Source: a virus
Direction: 5' to 3' (one strand)
IMG/VR virus record: IMGVR_UViG_3300020159_000933
Coordinates: 1-29,762 of that record
Length of the DNA stretch: 29,762 nt
Shown: positions 1-6,189 of the stretch, one piece after another
How the letters are laid out: each line of letters starts with the position of its first letter
Position numbering within the stretch: position 1 is the stretch's first letter
Position numbers and translations under genes: made by a program
Notes under the pieces: model-generated
Seen by the model: only the letters and a program-made list of their open reading frames with translations
Databases searched by the model: none
Told to the model about the DNA's origin: nothing

Positions 1-1713
1 AGTACGGCCCAATTGAAATTGAAAAAAATCAACTGAACTTAGTTGAGTAAGTTCTCTGCTGCTGGCATAACCAGATTGAATTTCAAAGCCACCAGCCACT
101 GCGGTGGCTGCGGTGTCTATGTCCACTGTGCCACTTTGACTGGTTTGAGCAAAAGTGGCTCCAGTCAAAGTTGCATTGTTCAATAGTGCCCAACGATAGT
201 AGTTGACACTGGGGCTGAGAACATCAATTTGCCTTGGTACCACAATGGCATCCAGTCTGGCTGCGTTCAGTCTAATGCTGACCACAGGGTAATAGGTGCC
301 GCTGTTGGACAATCGCTTTTGTGTTGTGCCTGTGCCATAACTTTCTGTAGTACCAAATGAATTGTAGCCGCCCTCTGAAATTACAGTGCTACAAATCTGT
401 GTCATCATACTAGCACCACTAGTAGCGCCGGTGTTAGTTATTTCATATCGTATAGGTAATGTAGCTGTGGTCATATACACTCGATCAAAACCCAATTGAT
501 TGGCGTGATGAAATGTGTGGCACAACACATAAGCACCGTTGACGACAAATCCGCAACGAACAGACCCTACACCCAACCACTCTACATCAGCATAGAAAAT
601 TTGTGTTCTATCGGGATATAGTGTAATATTGGACGGATTCGTGATACCACCTGATCCATTCAGTCTGTCGCCGTTCCAGGCATCCTGGCGCACTCGTTCT
701 TCGTTGCCAAACGATTGGGATCTAATGACCATGTAATTATAGGTGCCGTCGTTTTCAAAAAACACACCGTTATTGGCCCCAAACAAACCAACTCGTTGTC
801 TTAAATTGGTTTTTGGGGTAGCAAAACAAAATGTGTTCATGGTCAATTGACTCTTGCCGGGCTGATAGGCAAACACTCGTTTGCTTTCTCTTATGACAGA
901 ATCTCCATTGGCAGAGCCAACATTCAATTGATAACTGCTTTGACTGGCCACATAAACCACATTGGCTGTGCCCACATTTACATTACTGAATTGACCGTGA
1001 TCATAGTATCTTGCCTGAGTGTCGAACAGGGTAAAAGGGTTGCTTACACGCAAACGACCAAACGCATCTGCCGATTGTCCAAATCCTGATATGGTCACGC
1101 TGGTATTAGCAGTCAAGCCAACATTGCCAGTCACTGACCAAGGAGTTGTACCTTGAGTGACATTGACATTACCACCATACACATGCACATTACCTGTAAT
1201 ACCAGGCATATCAGTAATACGAATATTTGAAGGAAAATTATCTACATTGACATTACCTGTAATGGCCGGTAATTGGGTTATTGATACATTTCCACTTACA
1301 CCAACATTGCCAGTAATGGCTGGTAGTGTGGTTATGCCTGTGATATTTCCAATTACGGCCACATTGGAATTACTAACTATCCACGGTATGGTGCCTTGAG
1401 TCACCATGATATTTCCAGAATCCACTGTGACATTACCGGCAACGGGTAGCCAAGGCACTTGCAGATTACCGCCGGTACCAACTTCAGTTATATGATTGTG
1501 TACGGGATTGTCAATTGATGAATAAACTTGCACTATTCCGGGAATAAGAACATTGCCCGAAATTACAAAAGCATTTGGTCCAAGATTGACACGCAGTTCC
1601 GGTTCGCCAGTTAGATAACGATATTGTAAAGCAGTATGCAGGTCTAATAGATTACGTTCCTGTGGGTGCTCGTAAGAGGTTGAATTTATTCTTGTGTCAC
1701 CGCGAGCAGCCAT
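1..1713 (-). CDS. Repeat-rich phage structural / tail-fibre-like protein, C-terminus cut by window edge
   Basis: The frame opens with an ATG at 1713 and stays open to position 1, giving at least 571 residues with no stop seen, so the C-terminus is missing. Residues about 50-200 hold repeated short beta-type units of the form (LPAI)TGNVxV and GNVxVTQGT, with GNV recurring near residues 53, 93, 135, 141, 153, 174, 181 and 196. A conserved-looking block, SADAFGRLRVSNPFTLFD, follows at about 214-231, then a long region rich in Gly, Thr, Asn and Ser. This architecture (repetitive stalk then globular domain) is typical of virion fibre or surface proteins of T4-like aquatic phages; that assignment is inference. 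It follows two small late-type genes with gaps of 2-3 bases and so probably shares their late promoter at 2258-2265. No enzyme motif was seen. Confidence 0.72.
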   Translation of the reverse strand, partial: MAARGDTRINSTSYEHPQERNLLDLHTALQYRYLTGEPELRVNLGPNAFVISGNVLIPGIVQVYSSIDNPVHNHITEVGTGGNLQVPWLPVAGNVTVDSGNIMVTQGTIPWIVSNSNVAVIGNITGITTLPAITGNVGVSGNVSITQLPAITGNVNVDNFPSNIRITDMPGITGNVHVYGGNVNVTQGTTPWSVTGNVGLTANTSVTISGFGQSADAFGRLRVSNPFTLFDTQARYYDHGQFSNVNVGTANVVYVASQSSYQLNVGSANGDSVIRESKRVFAYQPGKSQLTMNTFCFATPKTNLRQRVGLFGANNGVFFENDGTYNYMVIRSQSFGNEERVRQDAWNGDRLNGSGGITNPSNITLYPDRTQIFYADVEWLGVGSVRCGFVVNGAYVLCHTFHHANQLGFDRVYMTTATLPIRYEITNTGATSGASMMTQICSTVISEGGYNSFGTTESYGTGTTQKRLSNSGTYYPVVSIRLNAARLDAIVVPRQIDVLSPSVNYYRWALLNNATLTGATFAQTSQSGTVDIDTAATAVAGGFEIQSGYASSRELTQLSSVDFFQFQLGRT

Positions 1714-1716
1714 TGA

Positions 1717-1950
1717 TTACGCCCAAGGTCTTTTTTTCAGTAATCCGCCAGTGTTGGGATTATCTACTAGTGCGCCAGTATTGCTGGAAGCATTGTATCT
1801 GGTTGGTAGCTGTGTAGCATCAGCAGTGGTATCTGCATATCTACCTGGTTGAACTGTATTACGATTGGCTCGATCTGTACCTGCTAAAGCTAGTTTGGCA
1901 TCTTGACGAGCTCTTTTTAATGCTAGTTGTGCGATTCCATTTGCTGACAT
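1717..1950 (-). CDS. Small basic phage protein, unknown function
   Basis: The product is 77 residues and starts MSANGIAQLALKRARQ. A longer reading frame begins seven codons upstream at 1971, but the ATG at 1950 is preferred because an AAGGAG ribosome site sits 6 bases before it, and because the upstream gene ends at 1953. The N-terminal half looks like an amphipathic, Lys/Arg/Ala-rich helix. The C-terminal half is low in predicted structure (Thr, Asn, Pro, Gly) and ends LKKRPWA. It lies 3 bases upstream of the fibre-like gene and 2 bases after the preceding gene, suggesting a virion or assembly role. No family was recognised. Confidence 0.68.
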   Translation of the reverse strand: MSANGIAQLALKRARQDAKLALAGTDRANRNTVQPGRYADTTADATQLPTRYNASSNTGALVDNPNTGGLLKKRPWA

Positions 1951-1952
1951 AA

Positions 1953-2252
1953 TTAACTCCTTGCTTGCCAATCCGGGAACATACTGGGTGCATTGGTTCT
2001 GATGTCTGCGGGATTTTTACTGTAATGCACATCGTCCCCAGCTGGATATGCTGCACCCATTGGTGCTACAATAGTGTTTGGTTCGTTGGCAAATTCTGCG
2101 TCTTCAAGATCTAAAATTCCAGCCAGGCGCTGCATGTCCTGCATTTCTTGCTCAGGATCAATTTGTACTGCAATGGCCAGAGCAGGTTCTGCAGGAGCTT
2201 CTGCATTATCTATAACATCTAATACGCTGCGGATAATATCTGTAATCTTCAT
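1953..2252 (-). CDS. Small acidic phage protein, unknown function (late gene)
   Basis: The product is 99 residues and starts MKITDIIRSVLDVIDNAE. The frame can be extended five codons to a TTG, but the ATG at 2252 is preferred because MKITDII-type starts are common among small proteins of T4-like aquatic phages. A helical N-terminus is followed by an acidic stretch (DPEQEMQDMQRLAGILDLED) and a Pro/Asn-rich tail with little predicted structure. A late-promoter-like GCTAAATA ends 5 bases before the ATG, leaving room for almost no leader and no clear ribosome site. A terminator directly upstream separates it from the small-gene block, so it heads a separate late unit with the next two genes. Confidence 0.65.
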   Translation of the reverse strand: MKITDIIRSVLDVIDNAEAPAEPALAIAVQIDPEQEMQDMQRLAGILDLEDAEFANEPNTIVAPMGAAYPAGDDVHYSKNPADIRTNAPSMFPDWQARS

Positions 2253-2257
2253 AAGAG

Positions 2258-2265
2258 TATTTAGC
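2258..2265 (-). promoter_or_regulatory. T4-type late promoter candidate (GCTAAATA)
   Basis: On the minus strand the box reads GCTAAATA, 6 of 8 matches to the T4 late consensus TATAAATA. The same variant precedes the tailspike (15267-15274) and the gene at 21585. With the usual spacing (box from -13 to -6) transcription would begin on the A of the ATG at 2252. Confidence 0.55.
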
Positions 2266-2294
2266 AAAAAGAAACCCGCCGAAGCGGGTTAAAA
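2264..2294 (-). terminator. Intrinsic terminator with UUCG tetraloop
   Basis: Read on the minus strand, a 7-bp stem AACCCGC/GCGGGTT closes a TTCG loop (stem arms at 2273-2279 and 2284-2290) and is followed by TCTTTTT. It lies 25-55 bases past the stop of the gene at 2319-2603 and ends the small-gene block. The T-run merges directly into the late-promoter box at 2258-2265. Confidence 0.85.
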
Positions 2295-2318
2295 TACTGC
2301 TTAAGAAGCACTACACGA

Positions 2319-2603
2319 CTACTGCATTACATAATTTTCTAGTTCAAAATAGCTATTACCACGGGCAACACTTGCTTCAATCGTTTCGTCCCAATCGCCC
2401 GCTGCTTCATTTACAAATCTATTTTCTGCAGAAATTTCTATAGCATCAACTAGTCCCATTAGTGCTTCTCTGTACTCATCGTTGTCAATATTGGACACAT
2501 GCTCGCGCATGAAATCAATTACCGCCTCCATTTGCGGAATGTCAAGATCGGCGATAGCAATACGATCTTCCAGGATATTTTCTACCAAAGCTTCAACGTC
2601 CAT
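2319..2603 (-). CDS. Small acidic protein, unknown function
   Basis: The product is 94 residues, strongly acidic and mostly helical by eye (MDVEALVENILEDRIAIADL). No metal, nucleotide or membrane motif is visible. Its ATG overlaps the TAA of the preceding gene by one base (TAATG), indicating translational coupling. It is the last gene of the small-gene block and is followed by a strong terminator. Acidic small proteins in such early blocks are often host-takeover factors or DNA mimics, but nothing in the sequence proves this. Confidence 0.65.
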   Translation of the reverse strand: MDVEALVENILEDRIAIADLDIPQMEAVIDFMREHVSNIDNDEYREALMGLVDAIEISAENRFVNEAAGDWDETIEASVARGNSYFELENYVMQ

Positions 2604-2815
2604 TACAGGCTCCGCACATGGTTGATAACTTCATTGGCTTCTGGAAAACCCGCATATTCTTTTGCTTGTACTGCACCTTCAATCATTTCCATGTGTATAG
2701 AATGCAGTTCCTCAAGTTGTCGATTGATAATCTGACGCTTGCGTCCTAACCCTTGAGCATAACGTATTTCTTGTCGCGCTCGGTTAAAAGTATTACTAAA
2801 GTCTTTGGGTTCCAT
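2603..2815 (-). CDS. Small helical protein, unknown function
   Basis: The product is 70 residues, starting MEPKDFSNTFNRARQ, rich in Arg, Gln and Glu and probably helical throughout. An AAGGAGA ribosome site lies just before the ATG. Its stop overlaps the next start (TAATG). No domain recognised. Confidence 0.65.
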   Translation of the reverse strand: MEPKDFSNTFNRARQEIRYAQGLGRKRQIINRQLEELHSIHMEMIEGAVQAKEYAGFPEANEVINHVRSL

Positions 2816-2825
2816 CTGAGTCTCC

Positions 2826-3032
2826 TTAGTCGGGTGCTACACCAGAATCAATATCGCGGCCTTCCCAATGCGCTTGGCTAACGCAAACCTTGTTTTTCTT
2901 GAACTGATTAAGTCCAGAAATTTTTGTGGCCATACAAGCCTGCTTGGTAGGAAAAGGACCAAGTTCAAACTTGTCAACAAACTTACCGCTGGTAGTATGT
3001 AATGCAACAATCAAGATCCAGCCTGCGGTCAT
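2826..3032 (-). CDS. Small protein with two conserved-type cysteines, unknown function
   Basis: The product is 68 residues. A short hydrophobic N-terminus (GWILIVALHT) precedes a compact alpha/beta-looking part with the pattern LGPFPTKQAC ... NKVCVSQAHW, seen in many small phage and proteobacterial proteins of unknown role; the two Cys might form a disulphide if the hydrophobic start is a signal segment. AGGAGG lies directly upstream. Its ATG overlaps the preceding stop by 4 bases (ATGA). Confidence 0.65.
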   Translation of the reverse strand: MTAGWILIVALHTTSGKFVDKFELGPFPTKQACMATKISGLNQFKKNKVCVSQAHWEGRDIDSGVAPD

Positions 3033-3175
3033 ACAGCCTCCTGCTTGCGATGCTTGGGTTGTCGCTTGAACTGCCGTTTATTTTCTACCGTACGGCTCTT
3101 GAATGGTGAGCCAGCTTCGAATAGCACACGGTGTGCTCGAGTCTTTTGGTACGGTATTTTTACAATCTTTTTCAT
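3029..3175 (-). CDS. Very small, highly basic protein, unknown function
   Basis: This 48-residue frame starts MKKIVKIPYQKTRAHRV and is dominated by Lys, Arg and Gln with a basic tail (KRQPKHRKQEAV), suggesting nucleic-acid or ribosome contact; this is inference from composition. It exactly fills the space between its neighbours: its TGA overlaps the next ATG (ATGA), and the preceding TAA ends 2 bases before its ATG. The ribosome site is weak. A poor late-box match (AGTAAATA, 3183-3190) would start transcription about 2 bases before the ATG. Confidence 0.6.
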   Translation of the reverse strand: MKKIVKIPYQKTRAHRVLFEAGSPFKSRTVENKRQFKRQPKHRKQEAV

Positions 3176-3177
3176 GA

Positions 3178-3573
3178 TTAACTATTTACTGCTTGTTTAT
3201 GTACAACAAATTGATAAAGTGCATTGCATTCAGTAATAAACTGCAGACCAACATCCATGCTCACATAATTGTGGCCTTGCATGCCCTGTTCGCTGTAAGA
3301 TACATCAAGTATAGCTTCAGGACTAAAGCCCAAACTGTTTTCCATGCAAGTCAGAAAAGAATGCTTCCACATCATGTCGGTGTAAATCAAGCCATCGTTG
3401 TCCACATCCCACTCTTTGGGATCAAAGTAGGCTCTAAGCTCTCCAAAATCACCGGTGTCTTCATCTATATAGGCTAGACGCACACGATTGATCTTTACGG
3501 CTTTGACCTTGCCGGACCAAAAACCCCGACCGTCGGTTTTGGTAATAAAATTTACTTGCCGATCAAAGTTCAT
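3178..3573 (-). CDS. Hypothetical phage protein, unknown function
   Basis: The product is 131 residues. The first half looks beta-rich (VNFITKTDGRGFWSGKVKAVKINRVRLAYID) and the middle is acidic. The largest gene of the small-gene block, it is coupled to the gene upstream by a 4-base ATGA overlap. No enzyme motif or known family was recognised. A short OB- or SH3-like barrel would fit the N-terminal pattern, but this is a guess. Confidence 0.62.
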   Translation of the reverse strand: MNFDRQVNFITKTDGRGFWSGKVKAVKINRVRLAYIDEDTGDFGELRAYFDPKEWDVDNDGLIYTDMMWKHSFLTCMENSLGFSPEAILDVSYSEQGMQGHNYVSMDVGLQFITECNALYQFVVHKQAVNS

Positions 3574-3722
3574 ACTTGACCCATGTATTTTTGGATTGCT
3601 GCTTGACGAGCCTCGGCACGTAGTTTACGACCTGCCTTGACCAACTTTTCACGCTTTCGCATCGCTTCTAAAAATCGCTTTTCGAATATCTCTTTTTCTT
3701 CTTTAGTCATTGCCGTTCTCAT
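3570..3722 (-). CDS. Very small basic helical protein, unknown function
   Basis: The product is 50 residues, starting MRTAMTKEEKEIFEKRF, a charged amphipathic helix with many Lys/Arg. The first ATG (3722) is preferred over the one four codons later because GGAGG lies 4 bases before it. It overlaps both neighbours by 4 bases (ATGA), typical of a real, translationally coupled gene. Confidence 0.6.
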   Translation of the reverse strand: MRTAMTKEEKEIFEKRFLEAMRKREKLVKAGRKLRAEARQAAIQKYMGQV

Positions 3723-3868
3723 GCTGCCTCCAACTCTAAAATCTGTTTAAAAAGTTTCTCGCGCTGAACGTCAATAAAACGGTTGGTTTCTTCGTCAAAG
3801 CAACCAGCCTGTTCGTCAAGATTGATCAGCTCGTTGTACAGGCAATCAATCAAAGTTTGATCAGCCAT
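3719..3868 (-). CDS. Very small acidic protein, unknown function
   Basis: The product is 49 residues, starting MADQTLIDCLYNELINLDEQ, acidic and helical. It overlaps the upstream stop by one base (TAATG) and the downstream start by four (ATGA), so it completes the coupled chain. No domain recognised. Confidence 0.6.
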   Translation of the reverse strand: MADQTLIDCLYNELINLDEQAGCFDEETNRFIDVQREKLFKQILELEAA

Positions 3869-4071
3869 TACGCTTCCCCCAATTCGTGATAATTTTCTAC
3901 CATGACACCAAACTGCTCCAGGGCATTGTAGTATTCTGTATTCAACAACTTGACAGATCTTTTACGAATACCTGAACCAATTTCAAGTTCGTAAGTGTAT
4001 TCGCCGGTGCGCCACAAAACAACACGCTCGTCACGACCGTTGTAGCCATCTGTAATAAATTGAATGCTCAT
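3868..4071 (-). CDS. Small protein, unknown function
   Basis: The product is 67 residues, starting MSIQFITDGYNGRDERVVLW; the first 45 residues look like a small beta-sheet unit and the rest a helix. It is coupled to both neighbours by one-base TAATG overlaps. No family recognised. Confidence 0.62.
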   Translation of the reverse strand: MSIQFITDGYNGRDERVVLWRTGEYTYELEIGSGIRKRSVKLLNTEYYNALEQFGVMVENYHELGEA

Positions 4072-4298
4072 TACGCTGCCTCCTTAGCGTCCATCATTTC
4101 GGAAAGAATGAACTTGGCGATATTCAGTTGCTTGCGAGTAGCAGCTGATTGACCCATAGCTGCCAATTCCTGTGCATCCGACAGTATGCCCATTACTACC
4201 ATTTCCAGACCACTCAGGCGAGCAGTAATTGATTGCATGTACTGTTCACGGATATCTTCTTGGGACATACCGTAGCAGTTCTTTTCAAATTCTGTCAT
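4071..4298 (-). CDS. Small helical protein, first gene of the coupled block
   Basis: The product is 75 residues, starting MTEFEKNCYGMSQEDIREQY, probably all-helical, with a Met/Ala-rich core. A clear AAGGAG lies before the ATG. It heads the chain of overlapping genes down to 2319 and sits about 30 bases below a sigma70-type promoter at 4329-4357. Function unknown. Confidence 0.66.
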   Translation of the reverse strand: MTEFEKNCYGMSQEDIREQYMQSITARLSGLEMVVMGILSDAQELAAMGQSAATRKQLNIAKFILSEMMDAKEAA

Positions 4299-4328
4299 TT
4301 TTGGCTCCTTTTGTTTAACTTAGCCTAT

Positions 4329-4357
4329 AGTATAGCAAAATGGGTAATTATGGACAA
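4329..4357 (-). promoter_or_regulatory. Sigma70-type promoter with extended -10
   Basis: On the minus strand: TTGTCC, 17-base spacer, TATACT, with TGC directly before the -10. Predicted start near 4322, giving a leader of about 24 bases to the ATG at 4298. It shares an ACCCATTTTTGC-like spacer end with the promoters at 4581-4610 and 4854-4882, supporting a conserved early promoter type. Confidence 0.7.
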
Positions 4358-4364
4358 CCGTTTT

Positions 4365-4550
4365 TTAATAAAAGTACACAGCCCAATATCTTGCATTTTT
4401 CTTAAGACATGTGGCCTTAGTTAAATCATAACGAGGGCCACGATAACGAACTACACATCGCTTGCCTTGTAATTTTGCTAATGTTGTGTATTTTGGACGT
4501 AATACTTCCAACTGATCCATGGGCAAATTTGAAGCAATATATGTTGGCAT
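4365..4550 (-). CDS. Small basic protein, unknown function
   Basis: The product is 61 residues, starting MPTYIASNLPMDQLEVLRPK. It is basic, with a probable beta-hairpin region (KRCVVRYRGPRYDLTKATC) and an aromatic end (YWAVYFY). AAGGAG lies before the ATG. It has its own promoter upstream (4581-4610) and the next gene's promoter just downstream, so it is probably monocistronic or a short transcript. Compact basic phage proteins of this size often bind nucleic acid; there is no direct evidence here. Confidence 0.6.
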   Translation of the reverse strand: MPTYIASNLPMDQLEVLRPKYTTLAKLQGKRCVVRYRGPRYDLTKATCLKKNARYWAVYFY

Positions 4551-4580
4551 GGTTAACTCCTTGTTAATTACTATACATTG

Positions 4581-4610
4581 ATTATAGCAAAAATGGGTAT
4601 TTTTGGTCTA
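4581..4610 (-). promoter_or_regulatory. Sigma70-type promoter with extended -10
   Basis: On the minus strand: TAGACC, 18-base spacer, TATAAT, with TGC directly before the -10. It lies 31-60 bases upstream of the ATG at 4550. The spacer contains the ACCCATTTTTGC block also seen at 4329-4357. Confidence 0.65.
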
Positions 4611-4616
4611 CCGTTT

Positions 4617-4847
4617 TTATGTTGCTAATTTAACAAGTAATCCTGTTGTATAAATTGCAAGAAGTGTTGCATTTATAACAATAAGACTCCACTCTCGCCA
4701 TTTTATTGCAACAATGAGCCACAGTAGGGCACCAAAGTTAAGCAAAGCAGGGCCTAGCGGATAAAGATTAATGGAAGTGCAAATGGCTCCAACAATTGTT
4801 ATAAAAGTTGCAAGCCACTTAAGATAAAATACGGTGTCCTTTTTCAT
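4617..4847 (-). CDS. Small integral membrane protein, unknown function
   Basis: The product is 76 residues with three likely membrane segments at about 8-25, 28-48 and 51-72, separated by short turns with YPLGPALLNFGALLW and KWREWSLIVI. The pattern resembles a small membrane protein family found in aquatic phages and alphaproteobacteria (DUF6552-like); that name is from memory. The promoter at 4854-4882 would start transcription on the A of its ATG and there is no good ribosome site, so it may be translated from a leaderless message. Small phage membrane proteins in early blocks may act in superinfection exclusion or lysis timing; unproven here. Confidence 0.62.
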   Translation of the reverse strand: MKKDTVFYLKWLATFITIVGAICTSINLYPLGPALLNFGALLWLIVAIKWREWSLIVINATLLAIYTTGLLVKLAT

Positions 4848-4853
4848 GCTCTA

Positions 4854-4882
4854 AGTATAGCAAAAAGGACCTTTATGGTCAA
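4854..4882 (-). promoter_or_regulatory. Sigma70-type promoter with extended -10, overlapping a weak hairpin
   Basis: On the minus strand: TTGACC, 17-base spacer, TATACT, TGC before the -10. The predicted start coincides with the ATG at 4847. The -35 region also forms a short GACC/GGTC hairpin followed by CTTTTT, which may act as a weak terminator for the gene ending at 4886. Confidence 0.7.
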
Positions 4883-4885
4883 GTG

Positions 4886-5110
4886 TTAATGAATTGTTAA
4901 GTCTTCGTTAAATTGTGCTAGATCAATGACACCCAAGATCTTCATTATCTTGGCAATATTCTTGGGTGGTTTGTTAGGAACGACTTCGGGGATGAACGCA
5001 AACTTTAAATTCCCATCTGCGTCAAAGACAAATCCATAATCTTCTTCCCCAATTTCGTCTTCAATACTGTATGCTAGTTCTTCTATTTCGATTTCGGCTC
5101 GTTTGGTCAT
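4886..5110 (-). CDS. Small acidic protein, unknown function
   Basis: The product is 74 residues, starting MTKRAEIEIEELAYSIEDE, with an acidic helical N-terminus, a short beta-like part (YGFVFDADGNLKFAFIPE) and a Pro/Lys linker (PNKPPKNIAKI). CAGGAGG lies just before the ATG, and a late-type box CATAAATA is at 5132-5139, so expression is likely late. It follows the candidate holin gene by 31 bases. No family recognised. Confidence 0.62.
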   Translation of the reverse strand: MTKRAEIEIEELAYSIEDEIGEEDYGFVFDADGNLKFAFIPEVVPNKPPKNIAKIMKILGVIDLAQFNEDLTIH

Positions 5111-5131
5111 CGTAGCCTCCTGTTCTATGAG

Positions 5132-5139
5132 TATTTATG
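5132..5139 (-). promoter_or_regulatory. T4-type late promoter candidate (CATAAATA)
   Basis: The minus strand reads CATAAATA, 7 of 8 matches to the T4 late consensus. Predicted start near 5126 gives a leader of about 16 bases containing the AGGAGG site of the gene at 5110. Confidence 0.6.
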
Positions 5140-5141
5140 GA

Positions 5142-5504
5142 TTACTTGAACAGGATAAGTGCCATCAATGTTGCTTGGATAACAAAACCTAATCCAATGG
5201 TTACAATATTCAGTAGGTCTCGAAGAATTACTGCTCGACCAAACAACAATACGAGACCCAGCCACATAAAAAGAACAACATCTACACTAGGGGTGCTATC
5301 TGTTAATCCAGTAAGCAAGGCCAGTAGTGTAGGAATGGTAGCAGCATGTAAAGCAATAGCTGCTAACCAACCCATTGTCTCAGCTGAGATTTTACTAAAG
5401 TGGGTAGAGAAAAACTCTACCACACTTTGTTTAACGCGATCGAAATCAATTTTGTTTGAATTTTCCATAATCTTAGATTTTGAAGTTGAAGTTAAAATTG
5501 GCAT
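5142..5504 (-). CDS. Membrane protein, candidate holin
   Basis: The product is 120 residues from the ATG at 5504 (AGGA 8 bases upstream). A second ATG at 5468 (MENSNKIDFDRVKQSV) gives 108 residues and may be the true start because the first 12 residues look like random coil. After a soluble helical N-terminus come three likely membrane segments at about 44-66, 75-97 and 99-119, with few charges between them. It lies 14 bases downstream of the SleB-type hydrolase gene. Small size, three membrane spans and adjacency to a wall hydrolase fit a holin or lysis accessory protein; this is contextual inference. Similar proteins seem to recur in T4-like marine phages without assigned function. Confidence 0.6.
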   Translation of the reverse strand: MPILTSTSKSKIMENSNKIDFDRVKQSVVEFFSTHFSKISAETMGWLAAIALHAATIPTLLALLTGLTDSTPSVDVVLFMWLGLVLLFGRAVILRDLLNIVTIGLGFVIQATLMALILFK

Positions 5505-5518
5505 TCGTATTGTCCTGC

Positions 5519-6073
5519 TTAACTACCATAAAAAATATGGCGCCCAATTTTGGCAATGGGTTTTTTGCCCCACCCTGGTTGAACATAGTCAGCATGATAA
5601 TACATTGCATTCTTGATACTAGGTAAACGGAATCCTTCCAGTAGAACTTTTTTAGCAACTTCTGCACTTTCATTGTACAGAGGTTGATGCACTGGTTTTA
5701 CTCTATGAGTGCCTTCACAGTACCATGAAAACTGACAAACTACTTTTGAGTAGATGACATTTTTCTGATATACAACTGCACAGATGTCATTGGGAAACTG
5801 GCTACTATTAGCGCGATTGAGTGTTACTTGAGCCACAGCTACTTTTCCTTCAAACGGTTCGCTGGCGGCTTCCCAATAAATGTTCTGCGTGAGGCATCGT
5901 AGCTGGCGAGATCTTTCTTCTCCAGTTACCGGATGCACAGCAGCCATCTCAGCCTTTTCGGCCTTGAGTGATTCAAATTTGTTTTTGGTGACCTCTACCA
6001 GGGCGTATGTGGCAAGCCACATACCAAAAACGATTGATACAAATTTTGCAATGTTTGGCAAATGTTGTCTCAT
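5519..6073 (-). CDS. SleB-type (Hydrolase_2) cell-wall hydrolase with N-terminal membrane anchor, probable endolysin
   Basis: The product is 184 residues. An N-terminal hydrophobic segment at about 8-27 (IAKFVSIVFGMWLATYALVEV) could be a signal anchor or signal-arrest-release segment. Residues about 58-180 match the Hydrolase_2/SleB family: CLTQNIYWEAASEPFEGKVA, then VAQVTLNRANSSQFPNDICA, QFSWYCEGTHR and a C-terminal AMYYHADYVQPGW. The first Glu of WEAASEPFEG is the likely catalytic acid by family knowledge. These enzymes cleave peptidoglycan glycan strands, here for host lysis. A strong AAGGAGG precedes the ATG. A sigma70-type promoter bracketed by two direct repeats is about 90 bases upstream, and a candidate holin is immediately downstream. 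Confidence 0.87.
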   Translation of the reverse strand: MRQHLPNIAKFVSIVFGMWLATYALVEVTKNKFESLKAEKAEMAAVHPVTGEERSRQLRCLTQNIYWEAASEPFEGKVAVAQVTLNRANSSQFPNDICAVVYQKNVIYSKVVCQFSWYCEGTHRVKPVHQPLYNESAEVAKKVLLEGFRLPSIKNAMYYHADYVQPGWGKKPIAKIGRHIFYGS

Positions 6074-6147
6074 CTTTTTTCCTCCTTCTTTAAGGTTGTA
6101 GTTTTATATAACAATGATATTTTTGAGAAAACAACTGCTATAACCCC

Positions 6148-6164
6148 GTAATATGAGTACATTA
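6148..6164. repeat. Direct repeat copy 1, candidate operator
   Basis: The 17-base word GTAATATGAGTACATTA on the plus strand recurs exactly at 6190-6206. It is an imperfect palindrome with TAAT/ATTA ends. This copy overlaps the last four bases of the -10 element and the predicted start region of the lysis promoter. Confidence 0.7.
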
Positions 6165-6189
6165 TAGCATTTTTTCTGGTTTTTTACAA
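6161..6189 (-). promoter_or_regulatory. Sigma70-type promoter for the lysis genes
   Basis: On the minus strand: TTGTAA, 17-base spacer, TATAAT, with TGC before the -10. Predicted start near 6154, giving a leader of about 80 bases to the hydrolase ATG at 6073. One copy of a 17-base direct repeat overlaps the -10 and the other abuts the -35, so a binding protein could occlude it. Confidence 0.7.

Noticed and set aside
5137-5616. 159-codon plus-strand open frame
   Set aside because: It lies opposite the candidate holin and the end of the hydrolase gene, which have better protein features; no ribosome site and no plus-strand neighbours.
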